A DNA stretch of 11,127 nucleotides from Bacteroidia bacterium (lineage in GTDB: Bacteria; Bacteroidota; Bacteroidia; Bacteroidales; UBA5342), in the NCBI GenBank assembly GCA_030433225.1, contig JAUIMD010000028.1, forward strand, positions 1-11,127, written 5' to 3'. This document shows, piece after piece, positions 1-6,536 of this stretch (position 1 is the stretch's first letter; every line of letters starts with the position of its first letter). The translations under genes were made by a program, and so were the position numbers. The notes beneath the pieces are model-generated. The model saw only the letters and a program-made list of their open reading frames with translations. It was not told the origin of the DNA and did not search any database.

Positions 1-14
1 CAACTGATACTTAT

Positions 15-40
15 AAAAACCGGCTTAGGCCGGTTTTTTT
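15..40 (+). terminator. Rho-independent terminator of a gene left of the window
   Basis: A perfect 10-bp stem (15-24 with 29-38, core CCGGC/GCCGG) closes a TTAG loop and runs into seven T at 34-40. The T-tract orientation fits a plus-strand gene that ends before base 1. The A-run on the other arm means it could also act weakly on the minus strand, as a back-up stop for the ald-glycosyltransferase operon. Confidence 0.8.
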
Positions 41-76
41 GTTTTCTTAAAGTTTGAACGTAAGGCGTTCGCCAGT

Positions 77-111
77 AAAAAACAAGAAAGGCTATCGTAC
101 GACAGCCTTTC
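77..111 (-). terminator. Rho-independent terminator of the ald-glycosyltransferase operon
   Basis: An 8-bp perfect stem (GAAAGGCT at 86-93 with AGCCTTTC at 104-111) surrounds a partly self-complementary centre (TCGTACGA). Read on the minus strand, the stem is followed by TTG and then six T (82-77). There is no T-run on the plus-strand side. It lies about 160 bases past the glycosyltransferase stop codon, so the transcript would carry an unusually long 3' untranslated region. Confidence 0.65.
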
Positions 112-271
112 CTAAACACACTCAGCAATTATCGGACCGTATCACTACGGGAATAATTGCAACAAATGTAAAGAATCTAAATCCGGAAATCAATAAGAAG
201 ATTAAGAATATGTACTTTTTTGTCCGCATTCGGTGCCCCTTTCTGGGACACATTAAACGCGGTGATCATGT
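112..271 (-). other. Structured 3' untranslated region after the glycosyltransferase gene
   Basis: No credible gene lies between the operon terminator and the glycosyltransferase stop. Two hairpins are visible. At 233-251 a 7-bp stem closes a 5-base loop; it is fully paired in minus-strand RNA through one G-U wobble, but has an A-C mismatch on the plus strand. At 125-160 a composite hairpin has an outer 8-bp stem (GCAATTAT/ATAATTGC), a small asymmetric internal loop, an inner 5-bp stem (CCGTA/TACGG) and, in minus-strand RNA, a GUGA loop of the GNRA type. Both suit a minus-strand transcript. Whether this is only a long 3' UTR, a transcript-stabilising element or a 3'-derived small RNA cannot be told from the sequence. 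Confidence 0.4.
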
Positions 272-1369
272 TTACCGCCCCTTCCAGTTCAGTTTTCCCC
301 ACAAACCATTGATTACGCTATAGAGCACATAATAAGGGTAAAAAAAAGCAATAATAAATGCGTACGGCACCTGTTTTTGCAAACCGAAAAATGGAGCCGT
401 TATGGCCAGTAAAAGTACATCCACCACCAGCTTTACTACAAACGCAAACAAAAGCGGCTTAAATAGCAGGGGGAAGCACAGCAGCAGCGGAAAGCCCACG
501 GCCAATAAAACATTGATAAGGAGGACTACTGCACCGGCATAAATAATGGAAAAATCGGTATAGGAGCGGGACTTAGAGGCCCACCGCGATCGCTGTTTAA
601 AAAAGTCGGACCAGCTGGCCGGCTGCGTGTAGGCAAAGGCTTGTTTTGATTTTAAAAACCCGATTTTTCGCGGGTTTTGCTTTTTTACGTGTTCCAATAA
701 AAACATGTCATCCCCCGAGGCCTCGCTTGCCTTTAAAAATGTAGCCCCCGATTTTACCAACTCAGACCGAAAGGCAAGGTTAGCCCCATTACACATTATT
801 GCATCGTTTAGGGCTGCTGCACCTGCACCGCATGCAATCAGGCTTTGGAATTCAACCGCCTGCAGGTTTTCCCAAACGGAGGTGGCCGGATGAAACTGTA
901 CCGGACAAATAATTAAACTGTGACGGGTTTGCTGGTAATAATCCACCAGAGTGTGCAGCCAGTTTTCATGCACCACGCAATCAGCATCCAGGGTAACCAG
1001 TAATTCACCATTGGCCTTTGTATAGGCCAGTGCCAGGGCGTTTTTTTTCCCTTTTCCTTCTCCCTGCAGCAAGGTACATTCGGGATGAGTTGCAATCTGT
1101 TCTGCCAACCATTCATCGCCTCCATCCGAACTTTGATCATTCACAAAAAAAAAGTGAGTCAGTGTTTTCGGGTAGGTCTGTTGCCGCAAACAGGTGAGCA
1201 GGGCAGGCAGGTTGGACTTTTCGTTACGAAAAGGTACAATAACCGTTACATGCGTAACCGGCTTAAAAGGCTGAGCGGGTTTAAATTGGGGTAATCGAAT
1301 CCAGCCCTGAATATAGCGGGCAATTAACAGTGCATATAAAACGGTAATAATCAGGCTGACGTATTCCAT
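272..1369 (-). CDS. Membrane-associated glycosyltransferase, family 2 (GT-A fold)
   Basis: This 365-residue protein should transfer a sugar from a nucleotide donor at the cytoplasmic face of the inner membrane; the acceptor is unknown. One N-terminal membrane segment (about 4-22) precedes a GT2 catalytic domain with the usual signature in order: VIVPFRNE near 43-50, ND at 77-78, the metal-binding DAD at 128-130, GDD at 219-221 as the probable catalytic-base region, and QRSRW at 259-263. Three hydrophobic segments follow (about 276-299, 303-326 and 336-356). The Q-x-x-R-W motif and C-terminal membrane helices are typical of processive or lipid-substrate GT2 enzymes, but the C-terminal channel is smaller than in cellulose or chitin synthases. 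The ATG directly abuts the ald stop codon (TAAATG), so translation is probably coupled. Exopolysaccharide or glycolipid synthesis is inference; no polysaccharide gene cluster is nearby. Confidence 0.88.
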   Translation of the reverse strand: MEYVSLIITVLYALLIARYIQGWIRLPQFKPAQPFKPVTHVTVIVPFRNEKSNLPALLTCLRQQTYPKTLTHFFFVNDQSSDGGDEWLAEQIATHPECTLLQGEGKGKKNALALAYTKANGELLVTLDADCVVHENWLHTLVDYYQQTRHSLIICPVQFHPATSVWENLQAVEFQSLIACGAGAAALNDAIMCNGANLAFRSELVKSGATFLKASEASGDDMFLLEHVKKQNPRKIGFLKSKQAFAYTQPASWSDFFKQRSRWASKSRSYTDFSIIYAGAVVLLINVLLAVGFPLLLCFPLLFKPLLFAFVVKLVVDVLLLAITAPFFGLQKQVPYAFIIAFFYPYYVLYSVINGLWGKLNWKGR

Positions 1370-2596
1370 TTAAAAAGCAGCTAACAACAAGGAAATATCT
1401 TTTGATGACAGATCAAAATGTTTCCCGACATAGTGGTTGGTTAAAATGCCGCTAAATAAAAATACACCGTGTCGTAAGCCGGCATTTACTTTTATGGCGT
1501 TGGTAACACCATTGGTTTGTGCAATATCCAGCACCAGGCCTGATATAATATTGCTAAATGCAATGGAAGCCGAACGGGGGAACAACGCGGATATGCTGGG
1601 CAGGCAATGATGAATTACCCCATGTTTTTCGTACACCGGGTGACTGAGGCTGGTAGGCCGTGTACTTTCAAAACAACCGCCCTGATCAACGCTCAGGTCT
1701 ACAATGACCGTTCCTTTTTTCATGAGTTGAATCAACTCCTCGGTAAGCATAAAACGACGCACCCCGTTTAAAAAGCGCATGGTGCCAATTACCACATCGG
1801 CCGATTTTAAGGCTTTGGATAAAACAGATGGGTGCAGGTTGGATGTAAATACATGGCGCCCGAGGTTGTGGCTGATTTCACGCAGCAGGTACATCGAATG
1901 GTCAAATACTTTTACTGCTGCTCCCATACCCAATGCTGCGCGTGCAGCTACGGTTCCTGCCGTACCGGCGCCCAGTACCACCACTTCGGCAGGTGAAATA
2001 CCGGTTATTCCTCCCAACAAAACACCTTTTCCGTTGGTGGCATTGCTAAGCAAATGGGTGGCTACATTAATGGAGGCAATGCCTTCTATCTCACTCAGAG
2101 ACCGTACAATGGGGTAACAGTCGTGCTCATCCTGTAAGGTGTCCAGCGAAATGGCCGTAATTTTTCGCTCCATTAATATGCGGATACTTTCTTTCGACAA
2201 TTTGGTTAAACTAAGCATGCAAAACAGGGTAGCCCTTTCTTTCAGTAAGGTGGCTTCCTGGTCTGATGGCGGCATCACCTTCAATACAATGTCTGCTTCA
2301 TAAACTTCAGCCAGGTTGCTGGTAATTGTTGCTCCGGCTTCGCTATAATCTTTATCCGTATACCGGGCAATGTCGCCGGCACCTCTTTCAATTACCACAT
2401 GGTGGCCGGCATCTATAATTAAATTAACTCCCTGTGGAGTTAATGAAATCCGTGTTTCATCCGGATCTTTCTCCCGGGGAATTCCAATGGTAATCGAATT
2501 TTTATTACGGGTTAATTCCATCAGCTTCTCCTGAGGAAACAACGATTCCTGTCCGATGTGGTACGCCCCTGCCCCTTCTATTGGTTTATGCATCAT
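1370..2596 (-). CDS. ald: Alanine dehydrogenase family protein (Bacteroidota type)
   Basis: This family makes pyruvate and ammonium from L-alanine with NAD+, or the reverse. From the ATG at 2596 the protein has 408 residues, against about 370 in Bacillus or Mycobacterium Ald; the excess is mostly an N-terminal extension of about 35 residues. IGIPRE followed by ETRISLTP near 37-54 gives the substrate-binding arginine (Arg49), and LKV gives the conserved lysine (Lys106). GAGTAG at 209-214, followed by a beta strand ending FD, is the NAD-binding Rossmann motif. VDQGG holds the conserved aspartate (Asp304). The position of the catalytic histidine of Bacillus and Mycobacterium Ald (FLHLA) is Ser129 here (MLSLT), with no gap in the alignment back to Lys106. 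From memory, flavobacterial homologues also lack it. A TTG at 2620 would add eight residues; I prefer the tandem ATG (2596 or 2593) preceded by a purine-rich AGAAGAAAG. The related transhydrogenase alpha subunit is less likely because no membrane subunit gene adjoins. Confidence 0.85.
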   Translation of the reverse strand: MMHKPIEGAGAYHIGQESLFPQEKLMELTRNKNSITIGIPREKDPDETRISLTPQGVNLIIDAGHHVVIERGAGDIARYTDKDYSEAGATITSNLAEVYEADIVLKVMPPSDQEATLLKERATLFCMLSLTKLSKESIRILMERKITAISLDTLQDEHDCYPIVRSLSEIEGIASINVATHLLSNATNGKGVLLGGITGISPAEVVVLGAGTAGTVAARAALGMGAAVKVFDHSMYLLREISHNLGRHVFTSNLHPSVLSKALKSADVVIGTMRFLNGVRRFMLTEELIQLMKKGTVIVDLSVDQGGCFESTRPTSLSHPVYEKHGVIHHCLPSISALFPRSASIAFSNIISGLVLDIAQTNGVTNAIKVNAGLRHGVFLFSGILTNHYVGKHFDLSSKDISLLLAAF

Positions 2597-2848
2597 ACGT
2601 CTTTCTTCTGCGCTTAACAATTGGTCTGATTTGGTATGGGATTCCTGTTTGGCAGGTATCTTTTACCAAACTTTTTAAGGTAACCCGCTACCTGCGTTCG
2701 CCTTTTTCCTATTCAATTATTTGATTTTAGGTGTCAGCTACCGTTAATGTTTTTGTACATTTGACCGTTTAAAATTTAACCGGCCTTGTATTATTCAGGC
2801 TTTCAAATTTAAAACATTTAGTAGGATTTTAACACTTTATAGCGTAAA
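2597..2848. other. Divergent intergenic region between ald and the regulator operon
   Basis: No gene is seen. It must hold the promoters of both divergent operons. On the ald side it contains nested inverted repeats: GTTTGG at 2647-2652 with CCAAAC at 2666-2671, and CAGGTA at 2653-2658 with TACCTG at 2689-2694. These could form alternative hairpins in an ald leader transcript. A possible housekeeping promoter for the regulator operon is listed separately. Confidence 0.5.
2756..2763 (+). promoter_or_regulatory. Possible -7 promoter element of the regulator-nfnAB operon
   Basis: TACATTTG matches the Bacteroidota sigma-A -7 consensus TAnnTTTG and lies about 85 bases upstream of the regulator ATG. 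No convincing TTTG or TTG -33 element sits at the expected spacing, so this is weak. I found no good GG-N10-GC sigma-54 site in the same region. Confidence 0.3.
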
Positions 2849-4015
2849 ATGGCTAATATTCTTGTAATTGACGACGAACGCAGCATACGCAATACATTAA
2901 AAGATATTCTGGAGTATGAGAAACACGAGGTTGAGCTGGCCGAACATGGTGTGGCCGGGCTCGAGCTTCTCAAAAGCAAAGCATTCGATTTGGTATTGTG
3001 CGACATAAAAATGCCGCAAATGGATGGCATGGAAGTTCTCAATAAAATCCGCGAGCTGTATCCCGAGGTGCAGGTGGTAATGATTTCAGGACATGGAGAT
3101 ATTGAAACCGCAGTAGATGCCATAAAAAAAGGGGCATACGATTTTATTCAAAAACCCATTGACCTGAACCGCCTTTTAATAACCCTTAAAAACGGTTTGG
3201 ACAAAACGGATTTAATAACCGAAACCCGTACCTTAAAAAAACAGGTTACCATTAAACACCAAATGGTGGGACAATCAGATCCGGTGCAAAAAGTAAAGGA
3301 ACTGATTGAAAAAGTATCAATAACCGATGCCCGTGTATTAATTACCGGAGAAAACGGTACCGGAAAGGAGGTGGTAGCCCGTAGCCTACATGCCAACAGC
3401 CCGCGCTCAAAAAATACATTTATTGAGGTAAATTGTGCGGCCATTCCTTCTGAACTGATAGAAAGTGAACTTTTTGGACACGAAAAAGGGGCTTTTACCA
3501 GCGCCATTAAGCAGCGAAAAGGGAAATTTGAACAGGCAGATGGAGGTACCATTTTTTTGGATGAAATTGGTGACATGAGCCTTTCAGCACAGGCCAAGGT
3601 ACTGCGCGTGTTGCAGGAAAATGTAATTACACGCGTTGGCAATGATAAAGCCATTAAGGTAAATGTGCGGGTGCTGGCCGCTACCAATATAAACCTGAAA
3701 GAGGAGATTGAAAAAGGTAGGTTTCGCGAGGATTTGTACCACCGGCTTAGTGTCATTTTAATTCATGTGCCGCCCTTGCGTGAACGTACTGAAGACATCC
3801 CTTTGTTGGTGGAGCATTTTAACCAGCTTATATCCAAAGAGCAAGGCGTAACTCCTCGTAAAATAGACAATTCGGCCATAAATGCACTGAAAAGCTTGCA
3901 ATGGACCGGTAACATCCGCGAACTGCGCAATGTGGTGGAACGGCTCCTGATACTTTGCCAGGGGACCATTACCGCAGAAGACGTGAAAATGTATGCCGCA
4001 CCGGTGAACAATTAA
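2849..4015 (+). CDS. NtrC-family sigma-54 response regulator lacking a DNA-binding domain
   Basis: This 388-residue protein joins a receiver domain (1-118) to a sigma-54-interacting AAA+ ATPase (about 138-370). In the receiver, the acidic DD at 8-9, phospho-acceptor Asp52, Ser80 and Lys102 are all present. In the ATPase, Walker A is GENGTGKE (167-174), the sigma-54 contact loop is GAFTSA (214-219; the classical form is GAFTGA), Walker B is GGTIFLDE (232-239), the FREDLYHRL arginine region is at 292-300 and the NIRELRN sensor II is at 355-361. The protein ends about 27 residues later, so the C-terminal Fis-type helix-turn-helix of NtrC is missing. Flavobacterial homologues of about this length with the same ending exist as I recall, so this looks like a family trait and not a truncation. 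It would act on RNA polymerase-sigma-54 from solution or through a partner. No sensor kinase gene is adjacent. It is first in an operon, three bases ahead of nfnA. Confidence 0.9.
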   Translation: MANILVIDDERSIRNTLKDILEYEKHEVELAEHGVAGLELLKSKAFDLVLCDIKMPQMDGMEVLNKIRELYPEVQVVMISGHGDIETAVDAIKKGAYDFIQKPIDLNRLLITLKNGLDKTDLITETRTLKKQVTIKHQMVGQSDPVQKVKELIEKVSITDARVLITGENGTGKEVVARSLHANSPRSKNTFIEVNCAAIPSELIESELFGHEKGAFTSAIKQRKGKFEQADGGTIFLDEIGDMSLSAQAKVLRVLQENVITRVGNDKAIKVNVRVLAATNINLKEEIEKGRFREDLYHRLSVILIHVPPLRERTEDIPLLVEHFNQLISKEQGVTPRKIDNSAINALKSLQWTGNIRELRNVVERLLILCQGTITAEDVKMYAAPVNN

Positions 4016-4018
4016 AAA

Positions 4019-4855
4019 ATGATGACGCATAAAATTATAAAACGCGAGCTTTTTTCATCGCATGTGTTAAAGCTCGAAATTGAGGCTCCCCGAATCGCCA
4101 AAGCCCGCAAGGCAGGCCATTTTGTAATGGTACGAGCCGATCGTAAGGGCGAACGCATTCCCCTCACCATAGCAGGTGCCAACCTGGAAAAAGGCACCAT
4201 CACCCTGGTAATTCAAAAAGTGGGAGTTACCTCGGCCAAGTTGTTTGAATTAAAGGAGGGAGACAGCATCGCTGACATGGTGGGTCCTCTGGGAAAAGCC
4301 ACCGATGTATCGCATAAAGGAACCATCCTCGCCGCAGGTGGTGGTGTGGGGGTTGCCCCTCTCCTGCCCATTATTGAAGCCATGAAAAAAGCCGGAAACC
4401 GTGTGGTTACCATCATCGCGGCACGCTCCAAAGACCTGATTATTTTGGAAGATCAGGTGCGCCAACATTCGGATGAACTCATTATAATGACGGATGACGG
4501 CAGTTACGGCGAAAAGGGACTGGTTACCGAAGGCATGGAAAAAGTGATTCAACGTGAGAACATTGACGAGGCCGTTACCATTGGGCCGGCCGTAATGATG
4601 AAGTTTTGCGCCCTGCTTACGCAAAAATACAACATTCCTACCGTAGCCAGTTTAAATACCATTATGGTGGATGGTACCGGAATGTGTGGTGCATGCCGTG
4701 TTACCGTAAATGGCAAAACCCGTTTTGTTTGTGTGGATGGACCTGAATTTAATGCACACCAAGTAAACTTTGAGGAATTGTTGCTCCGTTTAAACGGCTT
4801 CAAAAAGCTGGAACAGGATGCCTTAAACACCTTTAATTCCACCCACAAAAAGTAA
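4019..4855 (+). CDS. nfnA: NfnA/SudB-like FAD/NAD-binding [2Fe-2S] oxidoreductase subunit
   Basis: This 278-residue protein belongs to the ferredoxin-NADP reductase-like family that includes NfnA, SudB and the dihydroorotate dehydrogenase electron-transfer subunit PyrK. Visible parts are an N-terminal beta-barrel with the FAD motif RIPLTIAG (47-54, matching RxxS/T), a nucleotide-binding GGGVGVAPLLP (107-117), and a C-terminal cluster site GTGMCGAC with Cys223 and Cys226, then Cys238 in RFVCVDGPEF. Asp218 just before the cluster fits the three-Cys, one-Asp [2Fe-2S] ligation described for NfnA. As NfnA it would take electrons from NADH and pair with NfnB, the next gene, to couple NADH and reduced ferredoxin to NADP+ reduction. 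A tandem ATG opens the frame (4019 or 4022). No pyrD or other pyrimidine gene is nearby, which argues against PyrK. Sulfide dehydrogenase (SudB) cannot be excluded by sequence. Confidence 0.85.
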   Translation: MMTHKIIKRELFSSHVLKLEIEAPRIAKARKAGHFVMVRADRKGERIPLTIAGANLEKGTITLVIQKVGVTSAKLFELKEGDSIADMVGPLGKATDVSHKGTILAAGGGVGVAPLLPIIEAMKKAGNRVVTIIAARSKDLIILEDQVRQHSDELIIMTDDGSYGEKGLVTEGMEKVIQRENIDEAVTIGPAVMMKFCALLTQKYNIPTVASLNTIMVDGTGMCGACRVTVNGKTRFVCVDGPEFNAHQVNFEELLLRLNGFKKLEQDALNTFNSTHKK

Positions 4856-4862
4856 ATTGTTG

Positions 4863-6344
4863 ATGAGTGACGTGAAAGAAAAATATACCTCGATAGGACG
4901 AGAGGATGCGTGGCGCCAGGAATTGCGTAAAAACGTAAAAGCAAAAGAGCGTACTGCTATTCCCCGTGCAAAAATGCCCGAATTGGATGCTGTTTACCGC
5001 GCAGGAAGTTACGATGAAGTAAATGTTGGCCTCAGTTCAGAGGAGGCGCAAAAAGAAGCAGCCCGCTGTCTTGATTGTGCAAATCCAACCTGCATGTCAG
5101 GTTGCCCGGTGCAAATCGATATTCCATCGTTTGTAAAAAATATTGAAGCCGGAGAATTTTTAAAAGCCGCCGTTACCTTAAAGTTGTACAGCTCGTTACC
5201 CGCAGTGTGCGGACGGGTTTGTCCGCAGGAAAAACAATGCGAAGCCCAATGCATTTACACCCAAAAATTAAAGAAAGAGCCGGTAGCAATTGGCCACCTC
5301 GAGCGTTTTGCCGCCGATTATGAGCGCAACAGCGGGCAGGCAATTGAGCCCATAAAACCAGCATCTAACGGAATAAAAGTAGCGGTAGCAGGTTCAGGGC
5401 CGGCAGGCCTGGCGTTTGCCGGCGAAATGGTTAAATGGGGCTATGATGTAACTGTTTTTGAAGCACTGCACGAGATTGGCGGCGTATTGAAATACGGTAT
5501 CCCGGAGTTCAGGCTGCCGAATTCCATTGTGGATTTTGAAATTGATAACCTGAAAAAGCTGGGGGTAAATTTTGTAGCGAATTGCATTATTGGCAAAACC
5601 ATTTCGCTGGAAGTATTGAAAGAAGAAGGCTACCAGGCCTTGTTTGTTGCCAGCGGTGCCGGTTTACCACGCTTTATGAATATTGATGGAGAAAACCTGG
5701 TTGGCATCATGTCGGCCAATGAGTACCTGACACGCATAAATTTGATGGGTGCCGGACGCGAAGTGAGCGATACCCCCGTGTTGTCCGGTAAAACAGTAGC
5801 CGTGATTGGAGGCGGAAATACCGCCATGGATTCGGTGCGGACCGCACGGCGTTTAGGTGCTTCCAACGCCATTATAATCTACCGCAGAAGTTTTGAAGAA
5901 ATGCCGGCACGTATGGAGGAAATCAACCATGCCAAAGAAGAGGGCATCCAGTTTATGAACCTGTACAACCCGGTGCAATACCTGGGTGACGAGTTCGGAC
6001 AACTGAAACAAATAAAACTGCAACGCATGGAACTGGGAGAACCGGACGCCTCTGGAAGAAGAAAACCGGTGCCGGTTAAAGACGGTTTTGAGTTGCTCGA
6101 TGTGGACCTGGCGATTGTAGCCATTGGCGTATCCCCCAACCCGATTATTCCACAGGCGGTAGATGGATTACAAACCACCAATTGGGGCACCATTGAAGTG
6201 AATCGTGACAATATGCAGTCTTCTATTCCTGAAATATTTGCGGGTGGAGACATTGTGCGTGGTGGAGCAACTGTAATTCTGGCCATGGGCGATGGAAAAA
6301 AAGCAGCCAATTCCATGCACGAATACCTTCAAAAAAAGGCATAA
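4863..6344 (+). CDS. nfnB: NfnB/SudA-like NADPH oxidoreductase (glutamate synthase small-subunit family)
   Basis: This is the 493-residue large subunit partner of the preceding gene, of the kind often auto-annotated as NADPH-dependent glutamate synthase. After an extension of about 45 residues carrying the AIPRAKMPELD segment, two clusters of four cysteines bind two [4Fe-4S] centres: Cys69, 72, 77, 81 and Cys116, 120, 126, 130. GSGPAG (177-182), ending in a VFE strand, binds FAD. GGGNTAMD (316-323) with YRRS (340-343) forms the NADP(H) site, and FAGGDIVRGG (459-468) closes the FAD domain. Electron bifurcation between NADH, ferredoxin and NADPH is the established role of NfnAB, and sulfide or polysulfide reduction is that of SudAB; the sequence alone cannot choose. 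GltD is unlikely because no large glutamate synthase subunit gene adjoins and an nfnA partner does. I chose ATG at 4863 over TTG codons at 4857 and 4860; this leaves seven bases after nfnA. Confidence 0.88.
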   Translation: MSDVKEKYTSIGREDAWRQELRKNVKAKERTAIPRAKMPELDAVYRAGSYDEVNVGLSSEEAQKEAARCLDCANPTCMSGCPVQIDIPSFVKNIEAGEFLKAAVTLKLYSSLPAVCGRVCPQEKQCEAQCIYTQKLKKEPVAIGHLERFAADYERNSGQAIEPIKPASNGIKVAVAGSGPAGLAFAGEMVKWGYDVTVFEALHEIGGVLKYGIPEFRLPNSIVDFEIDNLKKLGVNFVANCIIGKTISLEVLKEEGYQALFVASGAGLPRFMNIDGENLVGIMSANEYLTRINLMGAGREVSDTPVLSGKTVAVIGGGNTAMDSVRTARRLGASNAIIIYRRSFEEMPARMEEINHAKEEGIQFMNLYNPVQYLGDEFGQLKQIKLQRMELGEPDASGRRKPVPVKDGFELLDVDLAIVAIGVSPNPIIPQAVDGLQTTNWGTIEVNRDNMQSSIPEIFAGGDIVRGGATVILAMGDGKKAANSMHEYLQKKA

Positions 6345-6361
6345 TCTACCCTGAAAATAAG

Positions 6362-6404
6362 AAATTACAAAGGCCATCCGGTTATCGGATGGCCTTTGTA
6401 ATTT
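6362..6404 (+). terminator. Long perfect hairpin terminator after nfnB
   Basis: A 19-bp uninterrupted stem (6362-6380 with 6386-6404) closes a GTTAT loop 17 bases past the nfnB stop. The arms begin with AAATTACAAA and end with TTTGTAATTT, so the U-rich tail is part of the stem and the element can work in both directions between the converging operons. Confidence 0.75.
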
Positions 6405-6443
6405 AGCCTCTTCCCCGCCACCAATCGGCCTCAGGTTAGCATT

Positions 6444-6477
6444 AAAAAAGAGGCCGCCCTTTTCGGACAGCCTCTTT
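6444..6477 (-). terminator. Rho-independent terminator of the adhesin gene
   Basis: Read on the minus strand, AAAGAGGC (6477-6470) pairs with GCCTCTTT (6454-6447), with further partial pairing inside, and the second arm continues into a run of six T (6449-6444). It lies about 60 bases past the stop codon of the SprB-repeat open reading frame. Confidence 0.7.
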
Positions 6478-6489
6478 CAAGAGTCATCT

Positions 6490-6520
6490 TTGAACACAAG
6501 CTTTAAACTTATGTGTTCAA
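6490..6520. repeat. Inverted repeat downstream of the adhesin stop codon
   Basis: TTGAACACA (6490-6498) and TGTGTTCAA (6512-6520) form a 9-bp perfect stem around a 13-base centre that can add three more pairs (AAG/CTT). No T-run follows on either side, so it is not a standard terminator. It sits between the adhesin stop and its terminator. Confidence 0.5.
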
Positions 6521-6536
6521 TTTTATGTGCCGCAAC

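Noticed and set aside
54..323. Plus-strand 89-codon open frame starting with TTG
   Set aside because: It crosses the minus-strand terminator hairpin and overlaps the glycosyltransferase end, has no recognisable domain, and lacks an ATG start.
2804..2811. Minus-strand TAAATTTG as the ald promoter
   Set aside because: There is no TTG or TTTG at the right distance, and it is over 200 bases from the ald start.
3148..3756. 202-codon minus-strand frame inside the response regulator
   Set aside because: It is antisense to a strongly conserved AAA+ domain and its translation is low-complexity Ser/Phe-rich, as expected for a shadow frame.
3900..4015. Response regulator truncated by a frameshift before its DNA-binding domain
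   Set aside because: The stop is followed at once by nfnA with normal spacing, leaving no room for a lost domain, and same-length family members are known to me from flavobacteria.
4863..6344. GltD, glutamate synthase small subunit
   Set aside because: It pairs with an NfnA-type subunit gene, has two four-cysteine clusters, and no GltB gene is adjacent.
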